The notes beneath the pieces were generated by a model, which worked only from the letters and a program-made list of their open reading frames with translations, did no database searches and had not been told where the DNA came from. The position numbers and the translations under genes were made by a program. From Candidatus Bathyarchaeota archaeon (lineage in GTDB: Archaea; Thermoproteota; DRAE01): DNA of 12,104 nt. Positions 1 to 6,278 of this stretch are shown one piece after another. Location: positions 1-12,104 of the forward strand of contig DRAE01000066.1 of assembly GCA_011041895.1 (NCBI GenBank), written 5' to 3'. Numbering within the stretch: the stretch's first letter is position 1; every line of letters starts with the position of its first letter.

Positions 1-22
1 GAGATACATGAACACTGTAGGA

Positions 23-58
23 GGAGGGAATCGTAGCCCTTTGGGGCTATTCACCTCC
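23..58 (+). other. Imperfect hairpin holding an anti-Shine-Dalgarno octamer
   Basis: A long stem can be drawn by eye: GGAGG (23-27) with CCTCC (54-58), GAA (28-30) with TTC (50-52), and TAGCCC (34-39) with GGGCTA (44-49). It closes on a TTTG loop, with one 3-base bulge and one 1-base bulge. The 3' arm reads TCACCTCC (51-58), identical to the conserved 3' tail of 16S rRNA. A C-rich tract (54-72) and a T5 run (81-85) follow on the plus strand. It could be the end of a structured plus-strand RNA whose body lies left of the window, or a 3'-UTR/terminator structure between convergent units. I do not recognise an RNA family. The rest of 1-106 shows no gene. Confidence 0.45.
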
Positions 59-80
59 CCCCTTCCTCCCCCACTATGAC

Positions 81-85
81 TTTTT
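81..85 (+). terminator. Possible T-run terminator for a plus-strand transcript entering from the left
   Basis: A TTTTT run follows the 23-58 hairpin and C-rich tract by about 20 bases. Archaeal termination often uses short T-runs, so a transcript entering from the left edge could end here. The distance from the stem is longer than in a classical bacterial intrinsic terminator, so this is only a weak call. Confidence 0.22.
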
Positions 86-106
86 GAAGAAAGTTATATT
101 TAAATT

Positions 107-1927
107 TTACGTTACTGTTATGGTTTTAGCTAGGTTTCTTGGCTGATCAATATTCCTTCCAAGCTTCTTCGCTAGGTGATATGCAAAGAATTGTAGCGGG
201 ACAACATATAGGAACGGTGAGAGAAGCGGATCTATTTCTGGGACAATTACCATGTGTGATGAGAATTCTTCCCCAACAGGTTCTCCTGCTGTAATTGCGA
301 TTATCTTACCGTTTCGGCTATGAACCTCACTCATGTTTCCAAGGGTGAACTCCATTGTATCGTCTTTAGTTAGGAGAAATACGTTCAGCATCTTGTCATC
401 CACTAAAGCTAGGTGCCCGTGCAGAAGCTCCCCCGATGGAAGCGCCTCTGAATGTATATAGCTAACTTCCTTTATCTTCAAGCTTCCTTCACAAGCTGTT
501 CCATAGTTTAGACCATGTGATAAAACAAGTATACTCTGTTGCTTATAATAGCGTCCTGAAAGCTTTGGCATGATCTTGTCCGACATGTTTATCGTCGACA
601 GCAGCTTCTCAGGGAGCTTTCTTGCCAGAGATAGATAATTGCTAAATTCACTCCTGTCAATGCGTCCACTTTCAAGTCCCGTATGAAGAGATGCTAGGAA
701 GAGTGTCATTAACTGATTCATGTAAGTCTTTGTGGCTAACACACATATTTCAGGGCCAGCTCCTATAGGCAGATAAACGTCGCTTAGATACATTAGCTGT
801 GATCCCAGAACATTTATGACACCAAGTATCTTAGCGCTTTTCTCCTTTGCTTGTTTAACTGTAGTAACTACATGCTGTGTCTCACCTGACTGAGAAACTC
901 CTATTATAGCAGTGTCTTCATCAACGCTGTTGCCATATAGCTCATTGAATTCGCTGGCAATTACAGCTGGAATACACATTCCAGCCAGTTTATTGAACCA
1001 GTATGATGCAACTAAAGATGCATTGTAGCTGCTTCCACATGCAATCATAAACACTTTATCAGCTTCAAGAATATGCTTTACAAACTTGTCCATATACTTG
1101 GTCTCAGCTAGTAGGATTGCATTTTGAATTACTGTAGGCTGTTCATAGATCTCCTTGAGCATGAAGGTTTCAAACTTGCCTTTTTCAGCGGATTCTGGTG
1201 TAAGATCCGTGATGAACGGTTTCCTCACGACAATTTTTCCATTGAAATCCTTTATTGTCACGCTTTCTGAAGTGATTATTGCAATTTCACCGTCCTTTAA
1301 TGGAATATATTTGTTTGTGAAAGAAAGTAGCGCTGGCAAATCTGACGCTACATAATTCTCTCCATTTCCTATACCTATCATTAGTGGATTGCCATTTCTT
1401 ACAGCAATTATCTTATCAGGTTCATGAACTGATATAAGAACAAGTGCAAAAAGCCCCTTTAAACTGGGAATAGTTTTCAACACGCTCTCTTCAAAGCTCA
1501 TGCCTTTCTTTAGGTATTTTTCAACGATATGTGCTACAGGCTCACTGTCGCATCTGCTTCTTATAATATGGCCCTCTCTTTCAAGTTCACTGTCTAGTTC
1601 ATAACAATTTGAAATTATTCCATTTTCAGCAACTGCTATTTTAAAGTCGCAGTCTGCATGGGGTTGAGCATTTTCCTGCGTAGGTCTTCCATGCGTAGCC
1701 CACCTAGTGTGCCCAATTCCTATAAAACTTCTCTTTTCACTAACCTTGTATATTTTCTCAAGCTTGTCAACTGTGCCAACATCCTTTACTATTTCAAGTT
1801 TTCCGTTAGATATTATAGCTACTCCACAGGAATCGTATCCTCTATATGTTAGTCTGTTTAAGCCTTCAGTGATCTTTTTAGGCACTCTGTTATCATTGGA
1901 TGAAATGATCCCTATTATTCCGCACAT
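107..1927 (-). CDS. glmS: Glutamine--fructose-6-phosphate aminotransferase (isomerizing)
   Basis: Cytosolic enzyme making glucosamine-6-phosphate from fructose-6-phosphate and glutamine, the entry step to amino-sugar synthesis. I chose ATG 1927 (606 residues, normal for the family) because it leaves Cys2, the class II amidotransferase nucleophile, right after the initiator Met. GGTG at 1934-1937 lies 6 bases upstream. The longer GTG start at 1936 would bury that Cys. The glutaminase domain (about 1-230) shows TRWATHG near 74-80, ENG near 101-103 and Asp127. Two SIS domains follow, with CGSSYNA, SQSGET, the EGSLKIKE catalytic stretch, LLHGH and a C-terminal DQPRNLAK containing the conserved Lys. 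The glutaminase domain is unusual: the usual NAHPH, VHNG and SETDTE motifs read NAQPH, AENG and SRCDSE. It is last in the minus-strand block, 66 bases after the DUF47 stop; an AT-rich stretch at 1971-1979 might give it its own promoter. Confidence 0.95.
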   Translation of the reverse strand: MCGIIGIISSNDNRVPKKITEGLNRLTYRGYDSCGVAIISNGKLEIVKDVGTVDKLEKIYKVSEKRSFIGIGHTRWATHGRPTQENAQPHADCDFKIAVAENGIISNCYELDSELEREGHIIRSRCDSEPVAHIVEKYLKKGMSFEESVLKTIPSLKGLFALVLISVHEPDKIIAVRNGNPLMIGIGNGENYVASDLPALLSFTNKYIPLKDGEIAIITSESVTIKDFNGKIVVRKPFITDLTPESAEKGKFETFMLKEIYEQPTVIQNAILLAETKYMDKFVKHILEADKVFMIACGSSYNASLVASYWFNKLAGMCIPAVIASEFNELYGNSVDEDTAIIGVSQSGETQHVVTTVKQAKEKSAKILGVINVLGSQLMYLSDVYLPIGAGPEICVLATKTYMNQLMTLFLASLHTGLESGRIDRSEFSNYLSLARKLPEKLLSTINMSDKIMPKLSGRYYKQQSILVLSHGLNYGTACEGSLKIKEVSYIHSEALPSGELLHGHLALVDDKMLNVFLLTKDDTMEFTLGNMSEVHSRNGKIIAITAGEPVGEEFSSHMVIVPEIDPLLSPFLYVVPLQFFAYHLAKKLGRNIDQPRNLAKTITVT

Positions 1928-1993
1928 GAAGGACACCGTCTAGTCGTATATAGCTATTATAGGGTAAGGCATTAATTAAGGTATTTCATAGGG

Positions 1994-2620
1994 CTACATT
2001 CGATACTTCATGGACATGGTCTTTATGGTGTTTGTAGCTTCCTCAGCTTTCTCAGCTATTCTACCAAGTAGTGAGACGATATCCTTGATTTCGATAACTC
2101 TTTTAACATCTATCTTTGACTGTGAAAGCCACCTTATGATTTTAAACTCTATTTCTACGGCATCTTCCTTGAGTTTTTCGACTTCAGAGGCGAGAGCATA
2201 TGCTTTGTCAAGGTCGTGATCGATGCTCTTTATGGCTTTATATAGTTTATTGACTGTTTCAAGCATTTTACTTGAAAGTTCTATAACATCATCCTTAATT
2301 TCATTTGGTATCTTAACCATATATGCATGTATAAAGCGAGCAAGAATCTCCGTTCTGTCGGCTATATGCTCTAAAACATCTAGGAGTTTAACTTGATCCT
2401 CTATGAGATACTTGAGTCTCTTCCCTTTAGAGATGCTTTCTTCAATTAAAAACTTGATTTCATCTATTTCGTTTTCTACCTTAATTATTTTTTCAACGCA
2501 TTTCTCACACTGATCAAAGTGTTCATTAACTAGCAGTTGTATACATTCATCTAGAAGGGACACTATATTGAGAACCTTTTCAAGACATTGGTTAAACAGA
2601 TCGTGGATGTTATTTCTTAT
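1994..2620 (-). CDS. DUF47 / PhoU-like protein, probably with a non-canonical ATA start
   Basis: All-helical protein resembling the DUF47 (PhoU-divergent, PF01865) family, whose members are often encoded beside PiT-type phosphate transporters and are thought to modulate phosphate handling. No transporter is visible here. The sequence is a series of charged amphipathic helices, including LEHIADRTEILARF near the middle and LGRIAEKAEEATNTI near the C-terminus. The first conventional start is GTG 2563 (189 residues) and lacks a clear ribosome site. The frame stays open for 19 more codons, encoding a convincing first helix (HDLFNQCLEKVLNIVSLLDE). It begins at ATA 2620, which overlaps the TAA stop of the upstream gene as ATAA, with GGAGGAG at 2629-2635 ahead of it. 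That gives 208 residues, close to the usual family length. The family call is fairly firm; the exact start is inference. Confidence 0.75.
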   Translation of the reverse strand: MRNNIHDLFNQCLEKVLNIVSLLDECIQLLVNEHFDQCEKCVEKIIKVENEIDEIKFLIEESISKGKRLKYLIEDQVKLLDVLEHIADRTEILARFIHAYMVKIPNEIKDDVIELSSKMLETVNKLYKAIKSIDHDLDKAYALASEVEKLKEDAVEIEFKIIRWLSQSKIDVKRVIEIKDIVSLLGRIAEKAEEATNTIKTMSMKYRM

Positions 2621-5595
2621 CGTTTTCTCTCCTCCTCAACTTCTTCAAAGTACATTCTTTCAAGTTCCTCCATCTCCTCAAGCTCTTCTGGTGGAGGTGG
2701 TGGAGGTTTCTTGACGACCTCCTCTATTGGGGGAGGTGGAGGCGGAGGAGGCGGTGGAGGAGGTCTGGCGGCAGGCTTTCTCACTGATAGAATGAAGACA
2801 ATCACTGCAATGACAATTACAGCTATCAAGCATACTCCAAGGATCAATGTAAGTGGTAGTGGTTTTGACCTTACTGTGAACGTGTAGGTTATTGAGGTCA
2901 CATTGTTTCCAGCATAATCTTTTACGATTATTACAAACTTTACGAAGCTTCCAGCTTTTAAGTTTCCAATTTTCTCAACGTACGTTCCCTGATACTGGTT
3001 CCCAGAAGTTCTTTGCATAACTAGCTCATGCCAAGTTCCATCTTCAAAATACTTTAGCACTACTGTTTTAACTCCACTTCCGCGATCTGAGACTGTTACA
3101 GTCACCTTTACTTCTTCCTCCGGAAGAGGAGATGGAGGCTCATATGAGACAGACATTATTTCTGGGGGTGTAAAGTCTTCAACTATATACATGTAGACTG
3201 GACTAGTTACATTGTTTCCAGCAACATCATTTGCAATTATCTGATAGTAGACGTGTGTTGCATATGGGTAGGCTGGTATGGTTGCAATAAATGCATTTTC
3301 CGAGATACGGTTCATTTCTACAAATACTGCGTTTTCTCCCATTATAAAGTACCTGAGAAATACATTTGAGACTCCACTTTCATAATCTACTACTTGCGCA
3401 ACCACGGTAACATTATCACAGTATTGGGGCCTTGGAGGTTCTATTTGAACTCTGAGTACTTTGGGAGGAATATTATCTCCCACATAGTAACTTTTCTGAG
3501 TTGAAATGGCCTCGTTTCCAGCGTTATCTACAACCGTTATAATCAGTTTAACTTGAACCTGATAATTGTTTACATCAGATGGAATTTCAGCCTCCCATGT
3601 ACCCTGATAGATGTCACCCATGTAAAGTGACATTGAAACTTCATCGTGACCTATAATATAATCATAGGATAATGTAACTGTTTGAACGCCGCTTCCATTG
3701 TCAATTATAGTAGCATAAACTTTGACTACGTCACCTACCTTAGGTTCTGGCGGGTCGATAGTTATTGATGCAATGATGGGTGGATTTGGGTCGATAACAG
3801 TATAATTATATGTTAACGATGAAGCCAAATTCCCAGCATCATCGCTTGCAACTATATAGAAGGAAACGTATGTCCTCCATGGGTATGGGCATATATTTCC
3901 TGCCCACTTATTGTTTCCAATGTTAACCATGTCACACTTATGTACTACAATTCCCCCCGAGGAATTTTCTAAGTATACAAGCGTGACCGATGCTATCCCG
4001 CTGCTGTTCTCCGGTTCAGTTACAGTGGCAGTTACAGTTACATTGCTTTCATAGGAGGGAAACGCTGGAGAAAATGATATGTTGGATATCTCTGGGGGAT
4101 ATATATCTAGAACAACAAACTCATTCATATCTGATACCGTGAATAGACCACTTACACTGCAGGCATTTACGTAATACTTGACATAGGTTCCATATTTTAG
4201 CTTGGGAATCTCGGCACTCCAGCTTCCATTGTGAATGTCTCCTTGAGCTAGGGACATTTGAAGCACATGCCACTGTTGTGTAACATTATCCCAGTAATGC
4301 AGGGTTACGTTAAGTACACCTCTAGCATGATCTACAACTATGGCATCTATTCTAGTAGATGAGTTGTAAACTTGGGGGGAGGGAGAGCTTTCCACAGAGA
4401 GTATGAAGGGGGGAGCCTTAGAACCTATTCTGTAAACTACACCATTTGGGGCAGCTACGATTATCGTTGAGTTTGTTATTATGGGGCTGGAAATAAAGTT
4501 CCCTGGTCCCTCTGGAACTGGGAATATCCATTTGATATCTCCAGAGTTCGCATCGAAGCAGTATGTTACAGATTCATTTGATACAAACACGCCTAAACCG
4601 TTCCCCCCAAGCGACACACTAGAGAACACTCTACCATTCACTTCAATGTACCACATCATTTCACCGTTCGTGATGTTTAAACAGTATAATCTATTCCCGG
4701 AAGGGACGTACACTTTGGAGTAACCTATTGCTGGGGTAGCATAACAGCCTACAACATGTAGGGAGGTATTCCAAATTTGGGAGCCAGTCAATGCATCCAT
4801 ACAGTATATCACTCCTCTTAAAGAGGAGAAGAATATCCTACTGTTTGAAACCGATATGCTTGATTGAACAGGATCATCCACCGTTACATTCCAATATACT
4901 CTAAGAGATAAAGCGTCTAAGCAGAGAACTCTTCCAAAACATCTGGATTCGTCAATAACCTCTAGTCCAATATATACTCTACGTGATCTAGCCGATGGGG
5001 AGCCATTTACTTCTCCCCCCAAATACTTATAGGAGATGACTTCTCCATTAGAGCTTCCGTTTAAGACATAGATCCATCCATCCTTGGTCACGACTATGAC
5101 TAAGATGCTATTGTCAATTTCCCTTATTAATGGAGTTGAGCGAAGTGATTTACCTAGCGATGTGGTCCAAATAATTTCTCCATCTGTAGAGTTTATACAG
5201 TGAACATTTCCACTTGCAGTTGTCAAGTATAACCGCTCTAAATAGTATGTCGGCGTAGAGTTACATGGCTCCCCCAAGTCCTTGCTCCATAAAATGCTAC
5301 CATTTCTTAAGTTTATGCAGTAGACTACCCCATTTTCGGCTACTGCATAAATTTTTTTATCTGCAAGTGATGGAGACACTCTAAACGGATATCCAACAGG
5401 GCATTCCCAGATCAGTTTATTGTCTACGGGAATAAACGATTGTGTAAATCCATTTCTCTCAAAGGACCCCCTGAAGGTGGGCCAATCGTACGACGAAAGA
5501 GTTGCAGCTTCATTCGAGTAAGAGGGAAAAGTTAACATAAGAGAAACTATAAAAATCGCAATTGTGATGAGCGTTAATTTTGACAAGTTGGACAT
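2617..5595 (-). CDS. Type I surface protein: 8-bladed PQQ-type propeller, five Ig-like modules, TM, polyproline tail
   Basis: About 990 residues. A signal peptide starts at the ATG at 5595, chosen because GGTGA at 5601-5605 sits 5 bases upstream; the ATG at 5607 adds four residues and lacks such a site. Numbering below counts from 5607. WPTFRG (42-47) opens a propeller (about 60-395) with repeats of the form VYCIN..G..ILW. I count eight blades, the last closed by the N-terminal KLIW strand. Five Ig/fibronectin-like modules of about 100 residues follow (399-915), each starting PPxI and carrying SGV..V.L.Y and D.AGN motifs. One membrane helix (about 916-941) leads to a cytoplasmic tail with 12 and then 6 consecutive prolines and a Glu-rich end. 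More than 20 NxS/T sequons suggest heavy glycosylation outside the cell. There is no sign of quinoprotein dehydrogenase partners, so a binding, adhesion or scaffold role is more likely than catalysis; the function is unknown. Confidence 0.9.
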   Translation of the reverse strand: MSNLSKLTLITIAIFIVSLMLTFPSYSNEAATLSSYDWPTFRGSFERNGFTQSFIPVDNKLIWECPVGYPFRVSPSLADKKIYAVAENGVVYCINLRNGSILWSKDLGEPCNSTPTYYLERLYLTTASGNVHCINSTDGEIIWTTSLGKSLRSTPLIREIDNSILVIVVTKDGWIYVLNGSSNGEVISYKYLGGEVNGSPSARSRRVYIGLEVIDESRCFGRVLCLDALSLRVYWNVTVDDPVQSSISVSNSRIFFSSLRGVIYCMDALTGSQIWNTSLHVVGCYATPAIGYSKVYVPSGNRLYCLNITNGEMMWYIEVNGRVFSSVSLGGNGLGVFVSNESVTYCFDANSGDIKWIFPVPEGPGNFISSPIITNSTIIVAAPNGVVYRIGSKAPPFILSVESSPSPQVYNSSTRIDAIVVDHARGVLNVTLHYWDNVTQQWHVLQMSLAQGDIHNGSWSAEIPKLKYGTYVKYYVNACSVSGLFTVSDMNEFVVLDIYPPEISNISFSPAFPSYESNVTVTATVTEPENSSGIASVTLVYLENSSGGIVVHKCDMVNIGNNKWAGNICPYPWRTYVSFYIVASDDAGNLASSLTYNYTVIDPNPPIIASITIDPPEPKVGDVVKVYATIIDNGSGVQTVTLSYDYIIGHDEVSMSLYMGDIYQGTWEAEIPSDVNNYQVQVKLIITVVDNAGNEAISTQKSYYVGDNIPPKVLRVQIEPPRPQYCDNVTVVAQVVDYESGVSNVFLRYFIMGENAVFVEMNRISENAFIATIPAYPYATHVYYQIIANDVAGNNVTSPVYMYIVEDFTPPEIMSVSYEPPSPLPEEEVKVTVTVSDRGSGVKTVVLKYFEDGTWHELVMQRTSGNQYQGTYVEKIGNLKAGSFVKFVIIVKDYAGNNVTSITYTFTVRSKPLPLTLILGVCLIAVIVIAVIVFILSVRKPAARPPPPPPPPPPPPIEEVVKKPPPPPPEELEEMEELERMYFEEVEEERKR
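2629..2635 (-). promoter_or_regulatory. Candidate ribosome binding site for the DUF47 gene
   Basis: GGAGGAG lies 8 bases before the ATA that overlaps the previous stop codon. It also encodes part of the Glu-rich tail of the preceding protein, so its match to the anti-Shine-Dalgarno could be coincidental. No comparable site precedes GTG 2563. Confidence 0.4.
2688..2763 (-). repeat. Proline-coding low-complexity tract
   Basis: Two runs of CCN codons, 12 and 6 in a row, separated by seven codons for IEEVVKK. All are read as proline in the cytoplasmic tail of the surface protein. On the plus strand the tract appears as GGA/GGT/GGC repeats. Codon usage is mixed (CCT, CCA, CCG, CCC), so it is not a pure trinucleotide expansion and looks kept for the protein rather than by slippage alone. 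Confidence 0.9.
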
Positions 5596-5600
5596 TCCCT

Positions 5601-5605
5601 TCACC
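5601..5605 (-). promoter_or_regulatory. Ribosome binding site deciding the start of the surface protein
   Basis: GGTGA, lying over the stop codon of the DedA-like gene, is 5 bases before ATG 5595. It supports that start over the ATG at 5607 and suggests translational coupling with the upstream gene. Confidence 0.6.
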
Positions 5606-6227
5606 ATTTGCTTGAAAATCTTTCTACGAGCTTGAGCCAGTTTATTTTTAATATTATTATAGTTGCTACTACCATGATTGCTATTCCTATTATAATCGAG
5701 ACTGGATTTATAGATTTATCCGGTGAGATCATATCGATGACTGTTTTAAAACCGTACCTTGCCGAGAATGCCACCACTCCACACATGAAAAGTTTACCCA
5801 AAAAACATGCAATTCCAATAGTTTTCCAATCGTAACCAGCTACTCCAAGCGGGATCAGTATTGAATCGTCAGGTAACGGTGTGAATGCAAATAATATTAC
5901 CGCCAGAAACACAACTTTACGCGGCATTCTCTTAAACGATTCAACATTTAAAGCACAGGTTTCTGAGTATTTTACAACTATCTTATGCCCTCCTCTCCCA
6001 ATTCCATATGCAAAAAACTCTCCAATTAAAGCTCCCGTTGCAGCTACTATGGTGACTACAAGAGGGTCAAGCACTGTTGAGAATGCGAATATGACCAGCA
6101 GATAAGGAAGTGGAAAGAACAATGTTAGATTCCCAAATATTGAGACTAGAAATATTCCTAAGTAACCGTATGATTGAACCATCTTAAGCATCCAATCATA
6201 GACATCCATGAGTGCCAATGTAAGCAT
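5601..6227 (-). CDS. DedA / VTT-domain membrane protein
   Basis: Polytopic membrane protein of 208 residues with the VTT (SNARE-associated, DedA) pattern. There is an N-terminal hydrophobic stretch with FFPLPY (about 37-42), the GALIGEFFAYGIGRGG segment (65-80), and the FTPLPDDSILIPLGVAGYDW loop (115-134), which corresponds to the re-entrant, proline- and glycine-rich region of the family. It is followed by hydrophobic helices near 135-160 and 175-195. In bacteria some DedA proteins act as flippases for undecaprenyl-phosphate or phospholipids; archaeal members are not assigned, so substrate and direction are unknown. ATG 6227 was taken as start; ATG 6209 (Met7) is an alternative and neither has a strong ribosome site. 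It lies 51 bases after proS and its stop overlaps or nearly touches the start of the surface protein, so the two are probably coupled. Confidence 0.82.
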   Translation of the reverse strand: MLTLALMDVYDWMLKMVQSYGYLGIFLVSIFGNLTLFFPLPYLLVIFAFSTVLDPLVVTIVAATGALIGEFFAYGIGRGGHKIVVKYSETCALNVESFKRMPRKVVFLAVILFAFTPLPDDSILIPLGVAGYDWKTIGIACFLGKLFMCGVVAFSARYGFKTVIDMISPDKSINPVSIIIGIAIMVVATIIILKINWLKLVERFSSKW

Positions 6228-6257
6228 TTAAATCCAATAAACGATATGCTATGCTTC

Positions 6258-6269
6258 GATTATAATAGT
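6258..6269 (-). promoter_or_regulatory. Possible TATA box upstream of the DedA-like gene
   Basis: On the minus strand the proS-dedA gap contains AACTATTATAAT about 35-40 bases before ATG 6227. An archaeal TATA box there would start a transcript with a leader of about 10 bases, which fits the lack of a strong ribosome binding site. No factor B recognition element is obvious, so this is a weak call. Confidence 0.28.
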
Positions 6270-6278
6270 TGCTTTTCG

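Noticed and set aside
1..106. Tail of a 16S rRNA, 5S rRNA, SRP RNA or tRNA
   Set aside because: Only the TCACCTCC octamer and a small hairpin resemble the 16S end; the conserved helix 45 sequence and other family signatures are missing.
1928..1936. GTG start giving GlmS three extra residues
   Set aside because: It would hide the catalytic Cys that must become N-terminal after Met removal; the GGTG site spacing also fits ATG 1927, and the GTG lies inside that site.
1928..1993. glmS ribozyme/riboswitch upstream of glmS
   Set aside because: The 66-base gap is too short and shows no such structure; that element is known from bacteria.
2588..2887. Plus-strand open frame encoding a glycine-rich peptide
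   Set aside because: It is the antisense of the proline-coding tract and membrane segment of the surface protein; CCN codons read backwards give GGN. No ribosome site or family resemblance.
4400..5500. Quinoprotein (PQQ-dependent) dehydrogenase
   Set aside because: The repeats are of the PQQ-type propeller fold, but there is no haem-binding CxxCH, no partner cytochrome, and the chain continues into Ig-like modules and a membrane anchor; the fold alone does not imply the cofactor.
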